Of a stretch of DNA of 64,000 bases, positions 27,701 to 38,938 are shown in pieces (positions within the stretch are counted from its first letter, which is position 1; the number at the start of each line of letters is the position of its first letter). The translations under genes were made by a program, and so were the position numbers. A model generated the notes under the pieces. The model made no database searches and was not told the DNA's origin. It saw nothing but the letters and a program-made list of their open reading frames with translations. Origin of the DNA: Vicugna pacos (taxonomy: Eukaryota > Chordata > Mammalia > Artiodactyla > Camelidae); NCBI RefSeq assembly GCF_048564905.1, contig NC_132993.1:79205001-79269000 (forward strand). The letters are read 5' to 3'.

Positions 27701-28915
27701 TCCTAAACTTGTTACATGACTTTAGGCAACTAACAGAACACCGCTAAACCTCAGTTTCCTTATCTATGAAATGGGAAGAAGAGAGTTCCTGTTGAGGAAT
27801 GAGATACAGTGCTGAAACAGCATATCATGGTATCTGGCCCTCAGTCCATATTTGCTAATATTAAAATTCTCTTTAGTGGAATGGTTTGGGGCCATTTCAC
27901 CAAATTCTCCCACCAAACAAAAGATACGGGCTTTATAAGCAATAACTGTTACATCAATTAAGAAAGGAAACAAGCTCATCAATCCAAGACATCTCACTTT
28001 TCAGCAGCCACAGACCCTAGAACATGCGGCTCAATCAAGCCAGAATCTAGAGTGCTTTTCCACCAGACTAGAAGCTGTTTGAGTGTTGGGACTTGTCCTA
28101 TCTGCATCTTGTTCACCCTTTTATCTCCAGAAACTGTCCTCAATAAATGTTTGCTGAGAGAATGAAAGTGCAAATGAGGATGTAAAGCCATGCAGACTCT
28201 TTTCATGGACTTTGGAGTGGAAATGGCTCCTTGAGCTTACAAATTCCATTAACCTGGAACAGATCCAGGCAATGTAACAAGTAATGCAATAGCATAAACT
28301 CAGCTGAGCTCAGCCTACCTGTAAGAAGCTAGAGCAATAAGAAGTAGGGTTTATTGATGTTCTATAGTCATTTACTATGAGAATTTTTTGCACTGCTTTT
28401 AGGGATGAAATGAAAACTGTTAATATTGGTTTTGCAGGTCACTGGGAGAAAGGAACACTGTGTTTTAGCTCCAACTATAGAGAAGAGAAAATTGAGAAAG
28501 GTGCTTTTCACTTAGTAGACCATTTACAGGAAAAGGCACTTGAACCGATAACATACCGGCACAATAAATAATATGTTAATGGTGTAAGAAACATAAACGA
28601 AATAATGAAACAGACAGGGTCTCCGAAACATTCTAATATCTAGCGTGACTCTATTGCATGTATGTGTGTGTGTCTGTGTGTGTGTGTGCATTCTAAAAGA
28701 AGAATTTCAACCTGCTTTTGAGCGGGGAAGAGAATAGACCATTTTCAAAGTAGTTTTGTTTCCATATACAGGGAGCAGAAGCTGCAAAATTGCTGTTCAC
28801 ATGCTGAGGCCAAGAATGTGGCAGTCAGATAAGGGGCATCCTAAATTGTTTTTTCGGAAAACTATCCGTCAGTTTTTCACTACTAAGGTAAAAATAGAAG
28901 AAAAAAGTTACTTAC
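24794..28915. other. DNA between the two middle-cassette J segments
   Basis: No gene recognised. From 26,880 rightwards the sequence is the paralogue of the window start (1-2,003). The 24.8-26.9 kb part has no partner in the window, because its left-cassette counterpart would be outside. A TG repeat lies at 28,662-28,692. Confidence 0.6.
27700..27870 (-). repeat. MIR SINE
   Basis: Paralogue of the MIR at 840-1,010, with the 'cctcagtttccttatctatgaaatgg' core. Confidence 0.65.
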
Positions 28916-28975
28916 CAAGGGGAACTACTATGAGCTCAGTCCCTTTTCCAAATGTCTTCCTCCAGCCCGAGCTAT
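28916..28975 (-). CDS. TRGJ: TCR gamma joining segment, canonical (middle cassette)
   Basis: 60-base joining segment between a 12-RSS and donor GTAAGT. Reads SSGWRKTFGKGTELIVVPL with canonical F-G-K-G, close to human TRGJP1/JP2 (WIKTFAKGTRLIVTSP type). It ends with one base of a codon that EX1 completes. It lies 6.9 kb 5' of EX1 and 5 kb 3' of the nearest V. The RSS is good, so this is the most likely J used with the V triplication. The paralogue at 2,004 has two more codons at its 5' end. Confidence 0.9.
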
Positions 28976-29003
28976 CACACTGGTTAAAGTTTCTACAAAA
29001 ACC
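28976..29003 (-). other. 12-RSS of middle TRGJ
   Basis: Nonamer GGTTTTTGT (28,995-29,003, exact consensus), 12-base spacer (28,983-28,994), heptamer CAGTGTG (28,976-28,982, one change from CACTGTG with the GTG next to coding intact). Confidence 0.88.
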
Positions 29004-29277
29004 TCAGCCTTCCCCTAGTTTCCCGATGTGACTAGCAGTTAAAAAATTTTGTACTGGCAATTTGATCTTCTGGATTTTTTTGGAAGTCGTTGAACATAGG
29101 TTTTATGGTATCTGATAGTTGATAAATTTTCCTCAAAATGGACTCAAATACCTGTTTTCTGTAGAGGAGTAATTATTGAAAACGCTGATAAAAGATGAAA
29201 GGGATAAAAGCAGGAAAAGAAGATGTGATGTCAGCTACTGGTTAACCAACTGCTTTTCTAAATTACCAGGAAAAGCA

Positions 29278-29286
29278 TTCAAAGAA
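29278..29286. promoter_or_regulatory. STAT-type site 5' of middle TRGJ
   Basis: TTCAAAGAA matches TTCnnnGAA and aligns with TTCAGAGAA at 2,371 in the left cassette, where the middle three bases changed but the half sites stayed. Germline J transcription control by STAT5 is known in mouse; here it is inferred. Confidence 0.4.
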
Positions 29287-30289
29287 TTATGACTTCTTTT
29301 GAAATTTCCATGTGTTCAGCTGCGTTGAAACTGCTCCGAGTTTGCATCAAAGGAAGGTCCCTCTGTTCTCACCAACACCAGGGCTGCTCCGTTAGCGGTT
29401 TGGGAATGTATTTCTGAAAGGAGGAAGCTCTTCAGTAACTGAAAGTGCAAAGTATGCCAACACACGTATGCTGAGAGATGGGAACAAGTTCTCCATTCGT
29501 TGGGCAACACGGTTCTTTACCACAGTAACGCGAAAGGAGAAAATAAGTTCTGTGATGAATTGTCATTTTTTTCTAAGCTAAAAAAGAAATGTGTCAGATT
29601 CCATCGCCTTTGAAATAATAGATTCCTTATTTAAAGTAAAACTTGAAAACAAAGTCCAGGTTCTCTGATACGTTGCAAGAAGAAGTCTCTGGGAGGCTGT
29701 TCTGTAATCTTAAGCCACCCACCTTGAATCAGGAGAAAAAGAAATTGTGAAGAAGCAGCTGAATGCTCCGCTGAGTCCAGATGAACTATCCATGCGCTGC
29801 GACCCATAAAGGACAAACCCTGATCCCTCCTGTCCCGTCCTGAGTCCCATGAGCAATCATTGCCTCCGTCCTGAGAGTGAAAGTAAGCGGAGGTCACAGT
29901 GGGCAACTGTCCATTCACAGTAGCTCACAGCCCCGAACACCATGGGAGAGGACAAGAGACCTGGATGAAAATTAGGTTTAGAAGTCTTTTTTAAAAATTG
30001 AGAATTGAGTTATTTGTATTTCATGTTATCAAATACTCTTTGTACCTATTGAGATTGAATTCTATCCACTAAGTCCATTTGTGTGACTCAGTGCTCTGTT
30101 TTTCTTTATTCCAGGGCCCTGAGCAGATTATGAGGAACTTTAGGAGATGTCTCAATTTCAAGATCCATGAAGGATTTAAGCAATAGAATGCAAAAGAGTA
30201 AGTAAAGAGTTATAGAATCTTTTAATTAAGTTTATAAGAAAATACATGAACGAGAAGAAGAAAAGAGTGTTAAGATTTTACTAAAGGGC

Positions 30290-30835
30290 GAAATATTAAA
30301 CCTGAATAAATGGAGAGACATGTCATATTCACGAAGGAAAAACTCAATATCATACAGTTGCTAATTTTCCCCAAAATCATGTATATAAATTAACTATAAT
30401 TCTAATCAGAATTAAGCTAACTTTATTTATTTATTTATTTTTGTTTCATAGTATAAGGGTTGGGGTGAGCTAGTTAAGTTGATTTTAATTTGAAATATGC
30501 AGCTTTAATATGAGATAATTAAAAATTGTTTCTTAAAAATAATAATGAATAGACATTTGGCATAGCAGACCTTAACCCTTATTGCAAAGTTACTGCCATT
30601 GTATGATAATGATCGAAGAATACTGAAATACCAATGAAACATAAACCCTGCAGAAATGCTCCAAGTATATGTTGGCATAAAAGTATAAGGCATTTTTAAA
30701 TTATAGGGAAATGACAGATTATTTTAACACTAAATTTGGACTATTGATTTTCTGTTGGGAAAACAAAAGTAGCTCTCCACTTCATACCATATAAATTAAG
30801 TTTTTATTAAAAAGGCACCTAGAGATGTGTGTTCG
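30290..30835 (+). repeat. Old L1 ORF2 fragment
   Basis: Diverged L1 ORF2 text ('aactcaatatcatacagttgctaattttcccc', 'ataccaatgaaacataaaccctgcagaaatg', 'cttcataccatataaattaag'). It interrupts the block shared with the left cassette. Confidence 0.6.
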
Positions 30836-31589
30836 AGGGAACAAGTAGGAGACTCATTGGTTCACTTGGAAGACAATCTCCATCACAAATTTGTGAACTG
30901 GACACAGTAAGTCAATTAACACTCTATACATATGCCTTCAAACAGCCTCCAGCAATCCTTGATTCACTTTTAATGTTTTCAACATGGTGGCTGCCTCCTC
31001 CATCAACCTGTTCCTTCCACGTTTGGGCACAATGACCTCCTATCCACCAGGTGCTAATGCTCAGGGTCTCATCACCAAGGGTTTTCCACTTCTGAGGAGC
31101 TCTCAGGCTGTTTCCAGTGAGGTTGGGAGTATGTCCGGGAGAATTTCAAATTCAGCAAAGAAAGTAGGGAAAACAACTTCTCAACTCGGTCACTGTGATT
31201 GATCTGGAAGTCCTTTACTTTCTTCTCCTACCACCTATGGAAAATACTGTTGTCCTTTCCAGCAGGCTGAGAGTGGGGGAGGGTAGCAATCTTGCGTGTT
31301 CCATCTTGCTGCTTTTCTTTAGCTCATAGACTTGTGATGTCTATTTTTTCTCATAAAAAAATAATTCCTAGAACTCAGAAGTCAGGAGAAATTCATTGTA
31401 TAATAAAATTCTCTGCAGAGGATTCTCTGTAGCTTGTCACTAAATAAACAATTCAGGCTTCAGTTTAAATAATTCCATGTGGCTCTGGAGAATGGAAACT
31501 CATGTTGCAGGTAAAAAAACACCTGATCATAAAATGACTGGTTAAATTCTCTGTTTCCCCCTAAAATGTCTCCTTTGAAAAGTGTGGAG

Positions 31590-31850
31590 ATTTATTTTTT
31601 GGTTTTGCTCATCATTCTGGGAATCCGGATTTTGTAACCACACAGATTTGTATTCAGATCCCAGACTTACTTCTTATTATCAACTCACTTCATTTATCAA
31701 ATTAGTATGCAAAGAAATCCATAAAATTGAGATAATAGTAATACCTATTCCTCCATATTGTTAAGTAACATAAAGTATGTGGTATACTTAATATAGTGCC
31801 CTATCACATGAGGTATATTCAATAAAAATATTATTATTATATTCTCATCA
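31590..31850 (+). repeat. MIR-like SINE
   Basis: 'gatttgtattcagatcccagacttacttctta...aaaattgagataatagtaatacctat' is a diverged MIR pattern. Confidence 0.55.
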
Positions 31851-33932
31851 GAACATTACATTTTATTTATTTTCATATGGAACTGAGCTCCTTGAATGAC
31901 TATGTATTCAACTCTGTACACAAAAATTAATTAATTCTTTGTTTTCCTTTGGCCTAGCAAAGAAAAGAAGTAGAGGTAAAGAAATCTACTGCCCCAAATA
32001 CTTTCAGAATGTAACTGCAGATTTTTGGTAATTATTCTGTAACTTTAATTTATCAGTTAAGAAAGTAAAGGCAACAGCACTACAGTAGAGTAATAATGAT
32101 CAGCATGTGATCAAAACGGTTAAAGACTGATTCAAAAGTTACCAGAAAATAAATCAGGGAACTATAGGAAAGATCAATCACGAAAGCGGTGGGGACGTGG
32201 GGGTGGGGGTCGAGTGGGTTTCAGCTGACATTTGAAAGTGGCAGGCAGTTCTATAGTCTCAGTCATTTCATGACATTTGGAATTCTTTCACTATTATATT
32301 ACTATTTGCTCTTCTAAAAAACATCAGGGACACAGAATGAATTTAACATAATATCCATTCATAAAGCACTATAATCATTTATCTACACATCAAATCTCTT
32401 TTATGTTATTTCTTATATTCTAATGTGTTGATTACTATTAAGTAAACAAATCTGTGTGATTGATCTTTAATCTCAAGAACAAAAGCATCATAATATTCTA
32501 CACGATCGTCTCTATTAAATTCATCAACTATGGAAGTTCAGAATCTGATCGTAATTTCTCAACAGTTGTTAATTTCCTGTTTTATACCTGGAGGAGCAAG
32601 GGCAGATCTTGTTCTGTTAGGGGCGGGATCTTGGTGGCTTGTGGAGAGGGACATGAAACACTCTTGATAAAAACCTTCTTCCTCCTCCTCAATTTGTTCT
32701 ACTTGTTTGCAGACAAACATACCCACTAATTTGGACACCTGATTGATTCCTTCCCTTTGCCACTCAAAACAAACTCTCCACCTCTCTTTACTTTCCAGCA
32801 ATAGCCCAACAGTTCCTAGAAATCCATTTGAAGAAAAATCAGCTGCGGAGCTTATAAAGAACCACACATTTTTCAGCCTTCATTCTAAGATTTGGATACA
32901 CTGTGTTGGGTGCCACAAAGAACATGCCTTTGACAAAGCCAGGTGCTTCTGATGCAGGTGGTCCATGGACCACAGTTTGAGAAACACTGGTCTGGTAGAA
33001 ATTGGAAGGATGCAATACACAGGTGACCTCAGACATACAAATGTGGAACGTCTATACTTCAGTATTAACTTTCCATCCTTAAACCTAGCCTGGTCAGGCA
33101 GTCACAGCCCTTTCCTGTATGGCTTTTCAATTGAACTGTACACTATTCATTGTCTGGTTTTTCACCCAAAGTGCTCTTTAATTTGACTTATTGAGAAACA
33201 AAAAATCTGATAAGACTCATTCTAGTTTGGGACATGGCCATGTCAATGTAGAGGCAAAGGGTAGAGAGAAGTGTGGCTTTACTTGTATAAGACAGAAGAG
33301 TCCTGGGTGTGGACTGAACTTCAAAAGAAGGTGTAAGTAGAATACAGTGGTTGGCAGACCTAAAACAACCACTTTCCTTGCCTTCGCTTTCACTCTGGCA
33401 ACCATGCCCTGCTTGGTTACATGAGAAAAATACCAGTTTGTCCAAAAGATAAATCGGACACTGGCTGGAGGTTCAGGATTTCTGAAGTTTTCATTCCAAC
33501 TAGTCTCATTCTTCAAGCGCCTGAGTACTGAAGGTGCTGTATTCTCAGCCGTCTTCTCTGGATAATGATCGGACAAATGATTCAGTAATAACTTTTCCAT
33601 TTTGCTCTCCTAAATGTGTCTCCTTATGGATGAACCCTAGGTGACCTGTCTGTTCTAACGAGAAAATGATGTGGACTCCACCAGCTCCTGGGAGAGCTGG
33701 GAAGATGCTCCCCACTGCCAGCTGCTTGCTCAAGACCAGGAGATGGAGGCCAGCTTTTAGAAAAAGTATGGCTGTTGTGGGGAGGAGACAGGTGGCTGTG
33801 GCATCTAGGGGCTGGGGGATGGGCCCTGAGCTCAGGGCCTCTGTTTGCTCAGAGGACTGGGAGGTTGGGACGGGAAGTGGGCAGGGGCTGCTGTGTCCTG
33901 TGCACCAGGGCTGCTCTTGGCAGCCACAGCAC

Positions 33933-33971
33933 AATTTCCAGCGCAGCACAAAGCACGTCTCAACTACCGTG
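33933..33971 (-). other. 23-RSS of TRGV in unit 1, weak nonamer
   Basis: Heptamer CACGGTA (33,965-33,971), 23-base spacer (33,942-33,964), nonamer position CTGGAAATT (33,933-33,941). Heptamer CAC is intact; the nonamer keeps only the central A run. Heptamer and nonamer are the same in all three units. Confidence 0.65.
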
Positions 33972-34448
33972 CTGCTCCCAGATGGCACAGTAGTACGTGC
34001 CAGAATCACTGTCTTCCAGATCTGAGATGAGAAATGTATTTCTCTTCCCTGATCCTTCATAAACATGGTACTTCCCTTGACTGATTCCTGATTCCAACAA
34101 AACCTTTGAGTCGGAGACATCATAGCAGAGTAGGCGTCGTGGGGCCGTCCCCTCCCGGAATTTATACCAGTGGATATAGGAGGCACTTTGTGTAATAAGA
34201 TCACAAGTCATTACAAAAGACGATCCCATCTTCCTACTGACTGACGTCTTGTCCCCGTCCGTGTTGGAAGACACCTGAGTGACTGCAAGGGAAAATCAAA
34301 AACAACACAAAATGATGCAGAAGATGAATTACTAATTTCTTAGTATGACCCTCTTTGCCAAAAAAAAAAAGAAAACTCCCATGAGCATCCAGGCAACACA
34401 CTTACCAGGAGCCAGGAAAACGAGAAGCAGGGCTGGCCCCCGCAGCAT
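33972..34448 (-). CDS. TRGV: TCR gamma variable gene, tandem unit 1
   Basis: Variable gene related to human TRGV subgroup 1. Leader exon 34,406-34,448 (MLRGPALLLVFLAP, donor GTAAGT), 123-base intron, V exon 34,282-33,972 after a TTGCAG acceptor. V marks: SSNTDGDKTSVSRKMGSS start, first Cys MTCDL, Trp YIHWYKF, SDSGTYYCAIWEQ at the end. Human TRGV2 shows the same plan (SSN...TCDL...YIHWY...LESG...YYC). CDR2-FR3 (LLCYDVSDSKVLLESG) differs sharply from units 2 and 3 and has an extra Cys where they have Tyr. Frame is open; likely functional. It is the V nearest to the J-C part of the cassette. Confidence 0.93.
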
Positions 34449-34969
34449 GCCTGTGGCCGTGAGTGAGACTGGGCTTCGGAACAGATGTGACAGGAGGGAA
34501 GTGGGGCTCTCTCTTAAAGACTCCAGGCTGAGGGCAGACGGGGCGGGTTCTGCAGGGGGCCTCCTGGAGGAGCCCCGACCCTCTGCTCCCACCCAGTGCT
34601 TGAGGGCCCTCCTGAGGCCGGCCTGGAGCAGGCCCTCTCCCAAGGGCAGCAGGGAGCCCTGGGGGCTCAGAGCTGCAAGCAGGTGGGTCAGCTGGGGTGG
34701 GAGGGAGACCTTGGATGAGCTTGCCTGTGGCCTCGGGGAGAGCGCCGCCCTGAATCGGGCTAATGTCCCTGCAGGTCAGTGCTTCAGTGTTAATGCTCCT
34801 GCCCTGGTCTTGCCCGGTGATGAAACTTCTTTATACTCTTTCCCTGAGCTACCTTCCTTTTATGCCCTGTAGGGAAACTTTGAGGTAACCAACAGCAAAT
34901 CTAAAAGCCGCCAACCTGCTTTATTTCATGAACTTAAGATCAGTTGTGTTCAAATGAACTTATTTACAA

Positions 34970-35225
34970 AACACAAGCAGACCCATGGTCACCAAATTGG
35001 AAAGGTCGGGGAGGGATAAACTAGGATTTTGGAATCGGCAGATACAAATGGTTATATACATATAAAATGGATAAACAACAAGATCTACTCTAGAGCACAG
35101 GGAATTACATTCAATAACTTGTAATAACCTATAATGAAACAGAATGTGTGCATGTATAACTGAATCGCTATGCTGTGCACTAGAAACTAACACAACATTG
35201 TAAATCAACTACACTTTAATTAAAA
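34970..35225 (+). repeat. L1 3' UTR (unit 1)
   Basis: 'atggtcaccaaattgg...gcacagggaattacattcaataacttg...ctaacacaacattgtaaatcaac' is the artiodactyl L1 3' end. Copies lie at 39,460-39,715 and, more diverged, 43,960-44,225. Confidence 0.75.
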
Positions 35226-36724
35226 ATACTCTTAGAAGCCATTTCAACTTAACAAAAAAAAGGCGAGGTGTGTTGATCCTCATTTGACTCTCCTCAAGGC
35301 AAATGTGTGTGTGTGTCCATGTGTGTGCCCTTACAAATCAGTTTCATAGAGCAGTTTTATTCGCCATCCAGTAAACGGCTTCCACATAGAGTTGCCAATT
35401 TAGTGGGAAAAAAGAAAAGAAAACATCCACTGCATGGTACTGTGAGATTTTGGGATACACTTAAGTAAAATAATTATAATATATATGTACATGATGTTTA
35501 TTTGAGATTCAGGCAAACGGAAATTCAAACAGCAATGAGATACCCTCGCACCCCTGGGAGAACGCCCATTACCCACAGGACTCAAAATAACAAGTGTTGC
35601 CTGTGGAGAAAAGAGACCCCTTGAGCACTGTTGGTGGGAATGTAAATTGCGGCACTGGTGGCCCTAATGCGTGCTCATTCACAAGGTCATAAAGAACTCA
35701 GAGAATGAAACAAAGGGGTTATCCTATAAAGGTATTTGAGAATTTGGTTTGAGGAAGCGAATGAAGGCAGGGACCATGTTGGCTCAGAGATGCACGGTGA
35801 GTCCGGAAATTGGACGCTTTGGCATGAAATGTGTTCTTGGCGTTGTCACGCTACTGTCCTTTCCGAAGCGGGGTGCACAGGACAATACTTTGAGGTGTGA
35901 GCTGTGTTAGAACAACTGTTGTATTTGTTTTTATCACATATTTTACATTGTCTATTTTTGTGTAATTTTTGTAATAGACACATGTCTACCATTGTTCATG
36001 AAACATGACTTTCTAACTAGATAAAGGTACCCCTGTTGGGGATTGAGTCACACTTGAATAAAGTAAAGGCAAGAAAATTAGGGGAGGGGGGCCAGAAAAT
36101 GTGTTTACTAAAGAGCAAGCGTTATTATAAAGTGATACCAATTAAAATATTGTGCTCTTGGCACAGGCAGACTCAGAATAGGGATCCAGCCCCACCTGGA
36201 AAGGTGAGCTGCTGTAGGCACAGGGGCTCCACCCCAGCTGAGTCCTTGGAGAACCTGGTCTGTACGAGCAGACACAGAGAGTGGGGAAGGAGGGAGAGAA
36301 GGCAAACGCTGTGTGAGCACATGGAAACCGAGTCATCACAAAGGGGCAGTGAGTACCAGTGTGTGTAGTGATGGGTTAGTCGGGAATCGGGGAAGAAATT
36401 GGATCTCCACATTAAAACTCCTACGGTCGACTAAAATTCAATTCACTGTCAAATGAAGCAGAAAAAAAGAGAATTTTGTTTCAGCCAAATTGAAGATTAT
36501 AACCCAGGAAACAGACTGTCAAAAAATTTCATCACTACATTACCCCATACGCAAAATCTCAATTCAAAGCAGATCAAAAACAAACAAACAAACAAAAAAA
36601 CAAATGTGCGGAACAAAGCATGAACAACATTGGAAAAATAAAGTGAAAAATATATTTATGCTCTACATTTTTTGAAAATTTTTGGATGTGAAGGGTTTAT
36701 TTAAATATGTTAAACACAGGGAAA

Positions 36725-36990
36725 GTTTCTTTTAAAATTTTTTTAATTCCAATATAATTGATTTACAGTGTTAGTTTCATGTATACAGCAAAATGATTCA
36801 GTGATGCATATATGCACGAAGATAACTTTTCTTTTCAGATTCTTGTCCGTTATATGTTGTTCCAAGAAATTGAATATGGTTCCCTGTGCTCTACAGTACG
36901 TCCCTGTTGTTTATCTATTTTATACGTAATAATGTGTGTCTGCTATTCCCCAACCCCTCCTTTATCCCTCCCCTGTGCTTCAGTCTTTCT
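36725..36990 (-). repeat. L1 3' UTR (antisense, unit 1)
   Basis: Complement of the L1 3' UTR ('ccaatataattgatttacag...gttccctgtgctctacagta'). The unit 2 copy is at 41,215-41,480. Confidence 0.7.
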
Positions 36991-38423
36991 TACAGCAAAG
37001 AGTGAAAACACGTGCTTGCTGATACAGTAGAGCAAATTACAGTTGGTGCATTGACTCCACAATTCCTTCTGGCCTGCAGTCACAGAAGGGAGAAGGACCT
37101 GAGGCTTTGCCTTGCGGACGCGGGACTCTCACCGAGAGATGTGATGCACTGGGCGAGCAGCAGCACCCAGGGTGCAACAGGGCAGGAGGGGTCTCTGGGT
37201 TGGGAGGAGGCTCAGGAGACCCGGTTTAGAATGGGCTCCTGTGTCAAGCTGGGAGCCGGCCCATTTCAGGGGCAGATGTGTCGCTTTGTCTCTTACCCAG
37301 CAGTTCTTAGAAATCCAGTTGAAGAAGAATCAGCTGCAGAGCTTACGGAAGAACACACATTTTTCAGCCTTCATTCTAAGATTTGGATACGCTGTGTTGG
37401 GTGCCACCAAGAACATGCTTTTGACAAAGCCAGGTGCTTCTGATGCAGGTGGTCCATGGACCACAGTTTGAGAAACACTGGTCTGGTAGAAATTGGAAGG
37501 ATGCAATACACAAGCGACCTCAGACATACAAATGTGGAACATCTATACTTCAGTATTAACTTTCCATCCTTAAACCTAGCCTGGTCAGGCAGTCACAGCC
37601 CTTTCCTGTATGACTTTTCAATTGAACTGTATACTATTCATTGTCTGGTTTTTCACCCAAAGTGCTCTTTAATTTGACTTATTGAGAAACAAAAAATCTG
37701 ATAAGACTCATTCTAGTTTGGAACATGGCCATGTCAATGTAGAGGGAAAGGGTAGAGAGAAGTGTGGCTTTACTTGTATAAGACAGAAGAGTCCTGGGTG
37801 TGGACTGAACTTCAAAAGAAGGTGTAAGTAGAATACAGTGGTTGGCAGACCTAAAACAACCACTTTCCTTGCCTTCGCTTTCACTCTGGCAACCATGCCC
37901 TGCTTGGTTACATGAGAAAAATACCAGTTTGTCCAAAAGGTAAATCGGACACTGGCTGGAGGTTCAGGATTTCTGAAGTTTTCATTCCAACTTGTCTCAT
38001 TCTTCAAGCACCTGAGTACTGAAGGTGCTATATTCTCAGCCATCTTCTCTGGATAATGATCGGACAAATGATTCAGTAATAACTTTTCCATTTTGCTCTC
38101 CTAAATGTGTCTCCTTATGGATGAACCCTAGGTGACTTGTCTGTTCTACGAGAAAACGATGTGGACTCCACCAGCTCCTAGGAGAGCTGGGAAGATGCTC
38201 CCCACTGCCAGCTGCTTGCTCAAGACCAGGAGATGGAGGCCAGTTTTTAGGAAAAAGTGTGGCTGTTGTGGGGAGGAGACAGGTGGCTGTGGCATCTAGG
38301 GGCTGGGGGATGGGCCCTGAGCTCAGGGCCTCTGTTTGCTCAGAGGACTGGGAGGTTGGGATGGGAAGTGGGCAGGGGCTGCTGTGTCCTGTGCACCAGG
38401 GCTGCTCTTGGCAGCCACAGCAC

Positions 38424-38462
38424 AATTTCCAGCGCAGCACAAAGCGCATCTGATCTACCGTG
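38424..38462 (-). other. 23-RSS of TRGV in unit 2, weak nonamer
   Basis: Heptamer CACGGTA (38,456-38,462), spacer 38,433-38,455, nonamer position CTGGAAATT (38,424-38,432). The spacer's first half differs from units 1 and 3, which share theirs. Confidence 0.65.
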
Positions 38463-38938
38463 CTTCTCCCAGATGGCACAGTAGTACGTGCCAGAATCAC
38501 TGTCTTCCAGATTTGAGATGAGAAATGTATTTCTCTTCCCTGCTCCTTCAAAAGCACGGTATTTCTTTTCATTGATTCCTGAGTCGTACGAAGTCGTTTT
38601 GTAGTAGACATCATAGTAGAAGAGGCGTCGTGGGGCCGTCCCCTCCCGGAATTTATACCAGTGGATATAGGAGGCACTTTGTGTATTAAGATCACAAGTC
38701 ATTTCAAAAGACCATCCCATCTTCCTAGTGACTGACGTCTTGTCCCCGTCCATGTTGGAAGACACCTGAGTGACTGCAAGGGAAAAATCAAAAACAACAC
38801 AAAATGATGCTGAAGAGGAAATACTAATTTCTTAGTATGACCCTCTTTGCCAAAAAAAAAGAAAACTCCCATGAGCATCCAGGCAACACACTTACCAGGA
38901 GCCAGGAAAACGAGAAGCAGGGCTGGCCCCCGCAGCAT
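38463..38938 (-). CDS. TRGV: TCR gamma variable gene, tandem unit 2
   Basis: Leader exon 38,896-38,938, 122-base intron, V exon 38,773-38,463. Leader peptide identical to unit 1. V marks: SSNMDGDKTSVTRKMGWS start, Cys in MTCDL, Trp in YIHWYKF, SDSGTYYCAIWEK at the end. CDR2-FR3 reads LFYYDVYYKTTSYDSG, close to unit 3 but far from unit 1. Open frame, normal splice sites, so likely functional. The promoter side of the leader is nearly identical among the three units, so similar regulation is expected. Confidence 0.93.

Larger units (their letters stand above)
29287..32808. other. Intergenic DNA between J and V triplication (middle)
   Basis: No gene seen. The first part, and a block at 30,890-31,300, match 2,380-4,100 of the left cassette. 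Between them lies an old L1 ORF2 piece (30,290-30,835). MIR-like text lies at 31,590-31,850 and a G-rich patch at 32,185-32,215. Confidence 0.6.
32809..37299 (-). repeat. V-gene tandem unit 1 (4.49 kb)
   Basis: First of three direct copies with a period of 4,490-4,491 bases. It contains a short MER5A-like hAT fragment (about 32,940-32,995), the V gene at 33,972-34,448, an L1 3' UTR piece (34,970-35,225), an L1 ORF2 remnant (35,460-35,690) and an antisense L1 end (36,725-36,990). Unit 1 and unit 2 are near 99% identical by eye across the intergenic part. Confidence 0.88.

Noticed and set aside
33217-33600. 127-codon minus-strand open frame repeated in the three V units
   Set aside because: Copies are too recent for conservation to mean anything, no domain is recognised, and it lies in the 3' flank of the V genes.
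35300-35330. GT-rich patch considered as a recombination or Z-DNA element
   Set aside because: Short ordinary simple repeat, repeated only because the V unit is repeated.
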